Assembly: GCF_900104175.1 (NCBI RefSeq)
Contig: NZ_FNIX01000006.1
Span: 215,757 to 279,756, forward strand
Direction of reading: 5' to 3'
Source of the DNA: Lentzea jiangxiensis
GTDB lineage: Bacteria > Actinomycetota > Actinomycetes > Mycobacteriales > Pseudonocardiaceae
Length of the DNA stretch: 64,000 nt
The notes beneath the pieces were generated by a model. That model was not told where the DNA came from and did no database searches. It worked only from the letters and a program-made list of their open reading frames with translations. Within the stretch, counting starts at the first letter, position 1. Every line of letters begins with the position of its first letter. Of this stretch, positions 16,651 to 24,963 are shown in pieces. The position numbers and the translations under genes are program-made.

Positions 16651-16739
16651 CAAATCCCGCTGACCCTCACACCGCTGGGGAGAGGGACACGACGATCATC
16701 CAGTCCAACGACCAGAGCAACGATCAGGCTGGAGAATCC

Positions 16740-16756
16740 TGCTCCAGAACTGCTCC
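16740..16756 (+). repeat. Putative arm-type direct repeat, element 2 right end
   Basis: TGCTCCAGAACTGCTCC: two TGCTCC hexamers with an 11-bp period, 128 bp from the att core at 16868, exactly as in element 1. Confidence 0.4.
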
Positions 16757-16817
16757 GTAGGGTCACCACAACACGACCAACAGACGATCACCGAAGATCA
16801 GACCAAGAACAGCAAGA

Positions 16818-16856
16818 AACCCGCCTGACCGGCGAATTCGCCAGATCAGACGGGTT
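16818..16856. terminator. Hairpin downstream of tRNA-Ala and of integrase 2
   Basis: AACCCGCCTGA pairs with TCAGACGGGTT around a GC-rich loop. It lies just beyond the tRNA 3' end on the minus strand and beyond the integrase on the plus strand, so it could end both transcripts. Confidence 0.45.
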
Positions 16857-16867
16857 CTACCTACAAG

Positions 16868-16940
16868 TGGAGCTGAGGGGACTCGAACCCCTGACCCTCA
16901 CACTGCCAGTGTGATGCGCTACCAGCTGCGCCACAGCCCC
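16868..16940 (-). tRNA. tRNA-Ala (anticodon GGC)
   Basis: The 73-nt cloverleaf has acceptor GGGGCTG/CAGCTCC with the G3-U70 alanine identity pair, D-arm, anticodon stem TCACA/TGTGA with loop CTGGCAG, 5-nt variable loop, T-stem AGGGG/CCCCT and discriminator A. CCA is not encoded. Its 3' half is the integration target for the elements to the left. Confidence 0.95.
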
Positions 16941-17241
16941 TTGAAGGTCCACGTTCCCGCCGGGTTTCCCCGTCGTTCTCGTGTGGCAATACCGTACATC
17001 ACCCGCGCCACAGGATAAAAATCGGGGGTACCCCAACCGCATTCGGCCTGGTAGGACTGGGTGCCACCCACCAAGGCCCCGCCATCCCCAAGATCAGCCG
17101 AAGACCACCGAACGCGCCAAGAGCTGCGCGAACAGCCCTGGCAGCCGCCACCCGAGACCGAACGAACCGGGAACACCCGACCCGGGGAAACCGAAGTGAC
17201 GCGCAGCACAACGATCAAGTCCACAGAGGACGCCAACGAAA
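16941..17241. other. Intergenic region between tRNA-Ala and the DsbA-like gene
   Basis: No gene is supported. It should contain the tRNA promoter; a TACGGT -10-like hexamer on the minus strand near 16990 is the best candidate. Short ORFs on both strands here are Pro/Arg-rich and unconvincing. Confidence 0.3.
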
Positions 17242-17243
17242 AA

Positions 17244-17271
17244 ACCGGCCCGGGGCGGACCCCGGGCCGGT
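17244..17271 (-). terminator. Rho-independent terminator of the DsbA-like gene
   Basis: A perfect 12-bp stem (ACCGGCCCGGGG with its complement), 4-nt loop, followed on the minus strand by a run of six T (17239-17244). Confidence 0.85.
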
Positions 17272-17288
17272 CGCTGCACCAGCTGGAC

Positions 17289-18077
17289 TCACTTGGTCAG
17301 GTCGGCGAGCCAGTTCTTGTTGTCCAGGTCAACGAGCTTGCCGCCGGAGGCCACGCTCGGCGTGCCGCGGAACCGGCCGGTCTCGGCGTCGCGCAGGGCG
17401 GGGTCGTTGCTGGTCTTGGACATCAGCTCGTCCAGCTGAGCCTTGTAGGTCTGGTTCTGCACGCAGGACTCGAAGGAGGGGGAGGTGACGCCGACCTCCC
17501 TGCCCAGCTTGATGAGCTGGTCCTTGGTGTAGCCGGCCTCGCCCTCCTCGGGCTGGGTGTGGAACAGCGCCGCGTGGAAGGCGTTGAACTTGCCGTCGTC
17601 GGCCACGCACAGGGCGGCGTTGGCGGAGTCGGTCGAGTAGCCCTCGGGGGACGAGAGGCGGTTCAGCATCGGCAGGACGTGGTAGCGGATCTTGACCTTG
17701 CCGTCCTCGACGGCCTTCTTGATGTCGGTGCCGTAGGTCTTCTCGAACGTGCCGCAGATCGGGCACAGGAAGTCCTCGTACACGTCGACCGTCACGGTGG
17801 CCGTGTCCTTGCCGACGAGCACGGTGCCGCCCTCGCGGACCGCCGGGGCCGAGATCGTGTGGTCCGCCGGGGCGAGGGGGACGGCGTCCGTGGCCGACTT
17901 GGACGGCCTCGACTGCTGGAACACGACGTAGCCGATGACCGCGAGGGCCAGGACCGCCACGACGGCGACGCCGGCGATCACCTTCGTCCGGTCGGAACCG
18001 CCGCTCTTGCCTCGCGCCTGGGCGACCGCGAGCGCGGCCTGTTTCCTCTTCCGCGCATTGCGCTCTGCTCCACCCAC
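17289..18077 (-). CDS. DsbA-family membrane-anchored thioredoxin-fold protein
   Basis: GTG start at 18077 gives 262 aa: a basic cytoplasmic N-terminus (ERNARKRKQAA), one membrane helix (residues 35-54) and an extracytoplasmic DsbA/Thioredoxin_4 domain with active site CPIC (LCPICGTFEKTYG). The second Cys pair part (CVQNQTYK) and the cis-Pro loop (RGTPSV) are present. The family oxidises or isomerises disulfides in exported proteins. The frame is open further upstream, but that sequence does not look like protein. A strong terminator follows. Confidence 0.85.
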   Translation of the reverse strand: MGGAERNARKRKQAALAVAQARGKSGGSDRTKVIAGVAVVAVLALAVIGYVVFQQSRPSKSATDAVPLAPADHTISAPAVREGGTVLVGKDTATVTVDVYEDFLCPICGTFEKTYGTDIKKAVEDGKVKIRYHVLPMLNRLSSPEGYSTDSANAALCVADDGKFNAFHAALFHTQPEEGEAGYTKDQLIKLGREVGVTSPSFESCVQNQTYKAQLDELMSKTSNDPALRDAETGRFRGTPSVASGGKLVDLDNKNWLADLTK

Positions 18078-18123
18078 GGCGACGAGGGTAGCGACACAAA
18101 CTAAAAGAAAGCTGAGCGGACGC

Positions 18124-19410
18124 TCACGCTTCCGGGTGACGTGGTTTGCCGCCGACCCGTTCTCCTGTGGGAACTTCGGCGCTTTCGTCGAGGCAGCCGC
18201 ATTCGGGTGCGACGGCGGTGGCCGTGTGCTCTTCCTCGTGTGTGGGCAGGGTCTCGGGGGCCACGAGCCAGAAGGCGACGGACAGCAGCAGTGCGGCACC
18301 GGTGATGGCGAACGACGCCCCGTAGCCGAACGAGTCGGCGAGCAGGCCGGCGCACATCGGGCCGATGATCGCGCCCAGGTCGGTCACCATCTGGAAGCCC
18401 GCGAGGACGGGGCCTCCCTTGCCGCGCGGGCCGATGACGTCGGCCACGACGGCGTTCTGCGGCGGGTTCAGCAGGCCCGCGCCCATGCCCGCGACGAGCG
18501 AGGCGGCCATGAACGTCCACAGGTCGCCGGTGAAGCCCATCCAGACCGTGGCGGCACCGCTGACCAGCAGGCCGATGATGGCGACGGGCTTGCGGCCGCG
18601 GGTGTCGGCGATCCGGCCGGACAGGAACAGCATCGCCGCGTTGCCGGCGGCGAACACCGACATGGAGATGCCGGCGACGGCCGGGCTGTGCTTCAGGGCC
18701 TCGATGACGAACACCGGCACCAGCGAGATGCGGACGCCGAACACCGCCCAGCCGTTCGCGAACCCGGACGCCAGGGCGGCGCGGTAGGCGCCGTGCCGGA
18801 CGGCCTCGCGCACGGTCATGGGGATCTCGGTGTTGGTCCTGTCGATCTCCACCAGCGTCGAGCGGCGCAGGAAGAACCACACCACGAACGCCGCGAGGCA
18901 CAGCAACAGGCCATACGACACGAACGGCACCCACAGGCCGAACGGCACCAGTCCGGCGCCGACGATCGGGCCCGCGACGTTGCCGACCAGGAAGCCCGCC
19001 GCCCACATGCCGGAGGCCCGCCCGCGCATCGGCGCCGGGGTGATCCGGATCAGCAGGCCCAGCGCGGCCACGGTGAACATGGTCGACCCGACCCCGGCCA
19101 GCGCGCGCCACGACAGCATCTCGGCGTAGCTCGACGAGAACCCGCACATCGCGGTGCCCAGGGCCACGATCAGGATGCCGGCGATGTAGATCTTCGGTTC
19201 ACCGAACCGGTTGACCAGTCTGCCGCTCATCGGCGCGAACGCCAGCCGGACGAACGCGAAAGAGCTGATCAGGGCCGCCACCGCCGTGTGACCCACACCG
19301 AACGATGACGCGTACACCGGTAGAACGGGTGCCACGATCCCAAACCCCACGGCGATGATGAAACTCGCCGCGACCAGAACCCACACCTCGACCGGCAACC
19401 GCTCGCGCAC
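18124..19410 (-). CDS. MFS transporter (DHA1 type)
   Basis: 428 aa with 12 predicted helices. The conserved loop 2-3 motif is seen as GRLVNRFGEPK, and loop 8-9 as GRIADTRGRKP. DHA1 proteins are proton-driven exporters, often of drugs or small metabolites; the substrate cannot be told. GTG start with a GGGAGG site overlapping a perfect palindrome (19419-19435). The gene is close to the DsbA-like gene but has its own upstream region. Confidence 0.88.
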   Translation of the reverse strand: MRERLPVEVWVLVAASFIIAVGFGIVAPVLPVYASSFGVGHTAVAALISSFAFVRLAFAPMSGRLVNRFGEPKIYIAGILIVALGTAMCGFSSSYAEMLSWRALAGVGSTMFTVAALGLLIRITPAPMRGRASGMWAAGFLVGNVAGPIVGAGLVPFGLWVPFVSYGLLLCLAAFVVWFFLRRSTLVEIDRTNTEIPMTVREAVRHGAYRAALASGFANGWAVFGVRISLVPVFVIEALKHSPAVAGISMSVFAAGNAAMLFLSGRIADTRGRKPVAIIGLLVSGAATVWMGFTGDLWTFMAASLVAGMGAGLLNPPQNAVVADVIGPRGKGGPVLAGFQMVTDLGAIIGPMCAGLLADSFGYGASFAITGAALLLSVAFWLVAPETLPTHEEEHTATAVAPECGCLDESAEVPTGERVGGKPRHPEA

Positions 19411-19418
19411 ACAGCCTC

Positions 19419-19435
19419 CCTTAGCCCTGCTAAGG
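19419..19435. promoter_or_regulatory. Palindromic operator candidate at the MFS gene start
   Basis: CCTTAGCCCTGCTAAGG is a perfect 7-bp inverted repeat with a 3-bp spacer. It lies 9 bp before the MFS start and its edge overlaps the ribosome site. A TATCCT -10-like hexamer overlaps its other edge. A repressor site for an exporter would fit. No regulator gene is adjacent. Confidence 0.4.
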
Positions 19436-19460
19436 ATATGTCACGCGGCAACTAACCAGT

Positions 19461-20270
19461 TCAGTCGAGCAGCTCATCCACTCTGCGTACGAAAGCAGTC
19501 ACGGGATACGCCGCAACGAACCCGCACGCCTCGGCGAACTTCTCCCCCGGTCCCTCGTCCACCTGCGACGCGACGAGCACCGCCCCGGCCGAGCGCAGGG
19601 TCGCGACGGCGGACACCACGAGCGAGCGCCCCACACCCCGGCGACGCCGCGCCGGGCGCACCACGCACTGCTCGACGAGACCCACACCGCGTTCGGCGAA
19701 CCCCGACACGAACCCGCCGATCCGGTCGCCGTCGTCCACGACCAGCACCGGGCACCGCGGGTCGTCCAACCGGTGCCCGAGCCACCGCGACAGGCGATCG
19801 CGGTGGCCGACGAGCTCGTCGGCCAGCAGCTCGACGATGCCGGGCACGTCGGCGTCGACGGCCCTCCTGACCTCGGCGGACACCGAAGCGGACCCGCGGT
19901 GGACCACGGTCTGGAGTTCCTCGACGGCGTACCAGCCGGAGTCGTCCGCGATCCCCTCGATCTCGTCCACGGTCGTCGGCGACGCGTAGACCACGGCCTC
20001 GGCACGGCCGACGTCGGCGAACGTCTGCTCCAGCTGCAGCAGGGTGGACGCGACCTCGACCGACGACCCGTCGAGGGCGCAGCCGAAGTTGCCGGAGGGC
20101 AGCGGGTTCTCGCGGTTGATCACCACGGCCGCGCAGCCGACCCGTCCGACCTTGCCGTAGCGGACGGCTCCGGACGCGAGCCGCGCCCCTTCGACCAGGA
20201 TCGCGAGCGACCGCGACTGGTAGGGGTCGAGCAGCTCCGGGTCGTCCGGATCGCGCAACGGGTCAACCAA
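19461..20270 (-). CDS. GNAT family N-acetyltransferase
   Basis: The C-terminal GNAT domain has the acetyl-CoA loop RPARRRRGVGRSLV and a preceding strand VGLVEQCVV. The N-terminal half (residues 1-140) resembles a second, degenerate GNAT fold. The target is unknown. The start is uncertain: TTG 20270 has a good GGAAGG site nine bases upstream, while the frame stays open to 20360. It lies divergent to hrpB, sharing a 226-bp spacer. Confidence 0.75.
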   Translation of the reverse strand: MVDPLRDPDDPELLDPYQSRSLAILVEGARLASGAVRYGKVGRVGCAAVVINRENPLPSGNFGCALDGSSVEVASTLLQLEQTFADVGRAEAVVYASPTTVDEIEGIADDSGWYAVEELQTVVHRGSASVSAEVRRAVDADVPGIVELLADELVGHRDRLSRWLGHRLDDPRCPVLVVDDGDRIGGFVSGFAERGVGLVEQCVVRPARRRRGVGRSLVVSAVATLRSAGAVLVASQVDEGPGEKFAEACGFVAAYPVTAFVRRVDELLD

Positions 20271-20496
20271 CTCGACGGCCCTTCCAGGAGGCACCCGGAC
20301 GCATCGCGCGGTCCGGGAGGAACACCCCCATCGTCGCCCACGACCGCGGAGCCGGCACACCGGAGGCCCACCGCCCCGTGAGATCGGGCGCGCACGTCAC
20401 GTCGGCCGGCACGGACGCCAGCCGCGACGATGCCGGGGACAGGCCCCGGACACCACACCGGTCATCCCATGAGCCCACCCTGACACACTCGACGGC

Positions 20497-22779
20497 GTGC
20501 ACCTGCCCGATCTCCCGGTGAAGTCCGTCCTGCCCGACCTGCTCCAGGCCCTCTCCGACCACGGCGCCGCGGTGCTCGTCGCACCCCCGGGCACCGGCAA
20601 GACGACGCTCGTCCCGCTGGCCCTCGAGGGGAGGGTCGTCGTCGCCGAACCGCGCCGGATCGCCGCTCGCGCCGCCGCCGCGCGCATGGCGAGCCTGCTC
20701 GGCGAACAGGTCGGCCAGACCGTGGGCTACTCGGTCAGGGGCGACCGCAAGGTCGGGAGGAACACCCGCATCGAGGTCGTGACCAGCGGTCTCCTCGTCC
20801 GCAGGCTCCAGCACGACCAGGAGCTCGCGGGCGTCGGCACCGTGCTGCTCGACGAGTGCCACGAACGCCATCTCGACGCCGACCTGCTGCTCACGCTGCT
20901 GCTGGACGCGAAGGCGGCCCTGCGCCCCGACCTGAGGATCCTCGCGACGAGTGCGACCGTCGCGGCGCAACGGCTCTCGGACCTGCTCGGCGCTCCCGTG
21001 CTGCACAGCGAGACGCGCATGTACCCGACGGAGATCACGTACGTCCCGCCGGCGCGGGGCGAGCACGTCGAGAACACCGTCGCCAGGGCGATCAACAAAG
21101 CGTTGTCCGAAGTGGACGGGGATGTGCTCGCGTTCCTGCCCGGCGTCAGGGAGATCAACCGGACCAGGAGCCTCCTGAGCGCCGAGACGGTCGTCCTGCA
21201 CGGCCAGCTCGACGCCCAGACGCAGGACGCCGCCCTGCAGCCCGGCGGGCGCCAGCGGGTCGTGCTCGCCACGAGCATCGCCGAGTCGAGCCTCACCGTC
21301 CCCGGTGTCCGCGCGGTCGTGGACGCCGGCCTGGCCAGGGTCCCCCGCGTGGACCACCGCAGAGGCCTGGCGGGCCTCACCACGATCCGCGTCTCCCAGG
21401 CCGTCGCCGAGCAACGCGCCGGCCGTGCGGGACGTGAGGCTCCCGGCCGCGTCTACCGCTGCTGGCCGGAGCACGAGCACTCCACCCTCCCGCGCTACCC
21501 CGAGCCCGAGATCCGCACCGCGGACCTGACGCGGCTCGCTCTCGAGCTCGCGGTGTGGGGCTCCCCGGACGGCACCGGCCTGAACTGGTGGGACGCCCCG
21601 CCGGAGGGTGCGCTCAAGGCCGCGCAGGAGACCCTCGACGCCATCGGCGCGCTCGACCCGGGCCGCCGCGACCGCATCGCGAGCGTCGGCCTGCACCCCC
21701 GCCTCGGCCGGGCCCTGATCGACGGCAGCGCTCTCGTGGGCAACCGGACCGCCGCCGAGGTCGTGGCGCTGCTCGACGACAGCGCGCACCCCAGCACGAC
21801 CGACCTCGCGAGCGCGCTGAAGTCCCCCGGCAAGTGGCGCAAGGAGGCAAAGAAGCTGGAGAAGCTCGGCACCAACCCCGCGGGCAACGGGGACGCCGCG
21901 CTCGTCGTGGCCCTCGCCTACCCGGAACGGCTGGCGAAGCGCAGGTCGAAGAACAGCAACGTCTACCTGATGGCCAACGGCACGGCCGTGGAGCACAGCG
22001 ACTCGCACAACAAGTGGCTGGCGATCGCGATCGCCGACCGCGAGCCGGGCAGCAAGCACGGCCGCGTGCGCCTCGCCGCCCCGGCCGACGAGGAGCTCGC
22101 CGTCACCGCCGCGCAGGCCCTCGTGCACACGGTCGACGACATCCGGTGGACCGGTGACGTCGTCGCGAACGAGGTGCGCAAGCTCGGCGCGATCACCCTC
22201 GACGAACGCCCGTTGAACGACCTCGCCAAGTCCCAGCAGGCGCTGCGCCTCGGCCTCGAGACCGAGGGCCTGGGTCTGCTCAAGTGGACCGAAGCCGCCA
22301 ACCGCCTGCGCGAGCGCATGGCGTTCCTGCACCGCACGCGCGACTGGCCGAGCGTCGACGACGAGCACCTGATCCGCGCGATCGACCTCGGCAAGGCCAG
22401 GAAGCGGTCGGACCTGGCGAAGATCGACACGGTCGCGCTGCTGCGGAGCCTGCTGCCGTGGCCGGAGGCGGCGGAGTTCGACAAGCTCGCCCCGGAACGC
22501 ATCGGCCAGGGCAAGGTCGACTACACGCAGGACCAGCCCGTCCTCTCCGTCCGCATCCAGGACGCCATGAAGTGGGCGGACACGCCGCTCATCGCCGGGG
22601 TCCCCGTCGTGGTGCACCTGCTCTCCCCCGCGGGCCGCCCCACGGCCGTGACCAGCGATCTCCGGTCCTTCTGGCGCAACGGCTACCTCCGGGTGCGCAG
22701 CGAGCTCAAGGGCCGCTACCCCAAGCACCACTGGCCGGAGAAGCCCTACGACCGGAGCAGACGAACCGATTCCTCCTGA
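20497..22779 (+). CDS. hrpB: ATP-dependent RNA helicase HrpB
   Basis: 760 aa, typical for HrpB. Walker A APPGTGKTT at residue 29, DECHERH (DEAH-type motif II) near 124, SAT motif III, QRAGRAGR motif VI, then an HA2-like domain and the HrpB C-terminal domain (TDLRSFWRNGYLRVRSEL). It is a DEAH-box helicase whose cellular role in bacteria is poorly defined. The antisense ORF is a GC-bias shadow. Confidence 0.93.
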   Translation: MHLPDLPVKSVLPDLLQALSDHGAAVLVAPPGTGKTTLVPLALEGRVVVAEPRRIAARAAAARMASLLGEQVGQTVGYSVRGDRKVGRNTRIEVVTSGLLVRRLQHDQELAGVGTVLLDECHERHLDADLLLTLLLDAKAALRPDLRILATSATVAAQRLSDLLGAPVLHSETRMYPTEITYVPPARGEHVENTVARAINKALSEVDGDVLAFLPGVREINRTRSLLSAETVVLHGQLDAQTQDAALQPGGRQRVVLATSIAESSLTVPGVRAVVDAGLARVPRVDHRRGLAGLTTIRVSQAVAEQRAGRAGREAPGRVYRCWPEHEHSTLPRYPEPEIRTADLTRLALELAVWGSPDGTGLNWWDAPPEGALKAAQETLDAIGALDPGRRDRIASVGLHPRLGRALIDGSALVGNRTAAEVVALLDDSAHPSTTDLASALKSPGKWRKEAKKLEKLGTNPAGNGDAALVVALAYPERLAKRRSKNSNVYLMANGTAVEHSDSHNKWLAIAIADREPGSKHGRVRLAAPADEELAVTAAQALVHTVDDIRWTGDVVANEVRKLGAITLDERPLNDLAKSQQALRLGLETEGLGLLKWTEAANRLRERMAFLHRTRDWPSVDDEHLIRAIDLGKARKRSDLAKIDTVALLRSLLPWPEAAEFDKLAPERIGQGKVDYTQDQPVLSVRIQDAMKWADTPLIAGVPVVVHLLSPAGRPTAVTSDLRSFWRNGYLRVRSELKGRYPKHHWPEKPYDRSRRTDSS

Positions 22780-22935
22780 CCGGCGCCGACCGCCTGTGGC
22801 GCACAGCGCGATCTTCCTGGTACAGCTGTCCTCTGGTTCCGCGATCGCCGCGCGGGTGAGGAACGGGCAGCGGATGATTCACCGGGCGGGCGGCAGCAGG
22901 CCCGCAGCGGACGTCGTCGAGGAGGAGCTGGCGCG

Positions 22936-23538
22936 GTGAGACGGATCTGGGACGACGCGGTACGCACGCTCGGCGGTGCGCCGGACGCGGGCGATCTGAT
23001 GGAGCGCTACGCCGAACCGCACCGGACCTACCACAACACCTTCCACGTGGTGTCGGTCGTCCGCGACTCGTCGGCGCTGGCCGACGCGTTCGCGTTCTCG
23101 GCGGAGGAACGCGCGATCCTCGCCCTGGCGGCGTGCGCCCACGACGTGATCTACGACGGCGAACCGGGTGAGGACGAGCGCGCGTCGGCCGCCTGGGCGC
23201 GCGAACGCCTGGCAGACCTGGAAGAGGCGCACGTGCGGCGCGTGGAGTCGCTGGTGCTGGCGACGATCACGCACTCGTCGGACGACCCGCTGGCGCACGT
23301 GCTGCTCGACGCCGACCTGGCGATCCTCGGCTCGGAGCCGGAGCACTACGAGCGCTACAGCCTCGCCGTGCGCCAGGAGTACTCGCGCTACGACGACGAG
23401 ACGTGGCGCGCGGGCCGGTCGAAGGTCCTCAGGACCCTGCTCGACCGCGAGCACCTCTTCGTGACCGAGCCCGCGCGGCAGCTGTGGGGCGCCGCCGCGC
23501 GGACCAACCTGGCGCGGGAGCTTCAGTCCCTGGCCTGA
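22936..23538 (+). CDS. HD-domain predicted metal-dependent phosphohydrolase
   Basis: 200 aa. Metal ligands of the HD superfamily are visible: YHNTFHV near residue 33, AACAHDVIYD near 67 and a later Asp in LLDADLAIL. The family includes small nucleotide hydrolases; the substrate is unknown. GTG start follows GGAGGAG by 8 bases. It converges on the permease gene and overlaps its 3' end by 16 bases. Confidence 0.82.
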   Translation: MRRIWDDAVRTLGGAPDAGDLMERYAEPHRTYHNTFHVVSVVRDSSALADAFAFSAEERAILALAACAHDVIYDGEPGEDERASAAWARERLADLEEAHVRRVESLVLATITHSSDDPLAHVLLDADLAILGSEPEHYERYSLAVRQEYSRYDDETWRAGRSKVLRTLLDREHLFVTEPARQLWGAAARTNLARELQSLA

Positions 23539-24935
23539 ACCTCCAGGCGGGCCTTGCGCACGCTGTAGCCGAAGTAGATGACGAACCCGAGGACCATCCA
23601 GCCGAGGAACGCGACCCACGTGTCCAGCCCGAGGCTGAACATCATGTAGACGCAGAACCCGAGACCCAGCAACGGGGTCACGGGCGAGAGCGGCACCCGG
23701 AAGCTGCGCTCGCGGTGCGGCTCGGTGCGGCGCAGGATGATCACCGCGATGTTGACCAGCGCGAACGCGAACAGCGTGCCGATGCTCGTCGCGTCGGCCA
23801 GTGCTCCCAGGGGCACCAGGGCGGCGAGCACCGCGATGAACAGGCCGACGACGACGGTGTTCGCGAACGGCACCCCGGTGCGGGGGCTGAGCTTCGAGAA
23901 GAGCGGCGGCACCAGGCCGTCGCGAGACATCGCGTAGAGGATGCGCGTCTGTCCGTAGAGGACGGTCAGCACCACCGAGGTGATCGCGATGACCGCTCCG
24001 ACCGACAGCAGGACCGGGAAGATCGTGCTGCCGGTGTTGTCCGTCAGCACCCGGCTTAGCGCGGCCTCGGTGCCCTCGAAGCTCTGCCACGGCATCGCGC
24101 CGACCGCGGCCAGCGCGACGGCGCAGTACAACGCCGTCACCACCACCAGCGAGATGATGATCGCGCGCGGCAGGTCGCGCTGCGGGTTCGTGGCCTCCTC
24201 GCCGGCGGTGGAGGCGGCGTCGAAGCCGATGTAGGAGAAGAACAACGTGGCCGCCCCGGCGCTCATCCCCGCCAGCCCCAGCGGGAACAGCGGCGCGAAG
24301 TTGCCCGCCTTGAACGCCGTGAAGGCGACCGCGCAGAACATGACCAGCGCGCCGACCTTCACCCACACCAGGATCGTGTTCGTGCGCGCACTCCCCTTGG
24401 CTCCACCGAGGAGGACGAGCATCGAGATGACCACGACCAGCACGGCGGGGATGTTGACGACGCCGCCCGCCCCCGGCGGCTGGCTCAGCACGTCGGGGAT
24501 CCGCAGCCCCGTCAGCAGGTGCAGCAGCTCGTTGACGTACTGCCCCCACCCGACCGCGACCGCCGCGACCGAGACGCCGTACTCGAGCACGAGGCACCAG
24601 CCGCAGACCCACGCGACGATCTCGCCGAGAGTCGCGTAGGTGTAGGAGTACGAGGAGCCGGACGCGGGGATCAGGCCCGCCAGCTCGGCGTACGACAGCG
24701 CGGAGAACAACGCGGTGATGCCCGCCAGCACGAACGACACGACGATGGCGGGACCGGCCAGTGGCACCGCCTCCCCCAGCACGACGAAGATGCCGGTGCC
24801 GAGCGTGGCACCGATGCTGATCATGGTGAGGTGGCCGACCCCCATGGTGCGCTTGAGTTCGCCGCCGGGATGGGTCAGCTGGTCGATCGGCTTGCGCCGC
24901 AACACCCGCGCCCCGATGCGCTGTCCGTTGCTCAT
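23523..24935 (-). CDS. Amino acid permease (APC family)
   Basis: 470 aa from ATG 24935 with 12 membrane helices. The APC signature in helix 1 is clear (GATLGTGIFVVLGEA), as is the helix 6 region (FFSYIGFDAASTAGEEATNP) typical of cationic amino acid transporters. It imports amino acids across the cytoplasmic membrane. The N-terminus is basic. Upstream frame extension to 25016 is not protein-like. Confidence 0.9.
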   Translation of the reverse strand: MSNGQRIGARVLRRKPIDQLTHPGGELKRTMGVGHLTMISIGATLGTGIFVVLGEAVPLAGPAIVVSFVLAGITALFSALSYAELAGLIPASGSSYSYTYATLGEIVAWVCGWCLVLEYGVSVAAVAVGWGQYVNELLHLLTGLRIPDVLSQPPGAGGVVNIPAVLVVVISMLVLLGGAKGSARTNTILVWVKVGALVMFCAVAFTAFKAGNFAPLFPLGLAGMSAGAATLFFSYIGFDAASTAGEEATNPQRDLPRAIIISLVVVTALYCAVALAAVGAMPWQSFEGTEAALSRVLTDNTGSTIFPVLLSVGAVIAITSVVLTVLYGQTRILYAMSRDGLVPPLFSKLSPRTGVPFANTVVVGLFIAVLAALVPLGALADATSIGTLFAFALVNIAVIILRRTEPHRERSFRVPLSPVTPLLGLGFCVYMMFSLGLDTWVAFLGWMVLGFVIYFGYSVRKARLEVQARD

Positions 24936-24963
24936 CCGGTCAACATAACGCCCGTTGCGCGAC

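Larger units (their letters stand above)
6087..16909. mobile_element. Integrative element 2 (about 10.8 kb) in tRNA-Ala(GGC)
   Basis: The boundaries are the tRNA 3' half at 16868-16909 and its copy at 6087-6127. The integrase lies beside the tRNA end. Cargo is two putative defence or regulatory gene sets plus an IS630 element. No replication, conjugation or phage structural genes are visible, so this is a genomic island or a satellite-like element rather than a full ICE or prophage. Excision would depend on the integrase, which has an in-frame TAA. Confidence 0.7.

Noticed and set aside
17061..18104. 347-codon plus-strand frame opposite the DsbA-like gene
   Set aside because: Shadow frame; the minus strand has a CPIC thioredoxin-fold protein with a terminator.
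20263..22731. 822-codon open frame on the minus strand opposite hrpB
   Set aside because: It mirrors hrpB codons in GC-rich DNA, has repetitive Arg/Gly/Val/Asp composition and no domain; hrpB on the plus strand has all helicase motifs.
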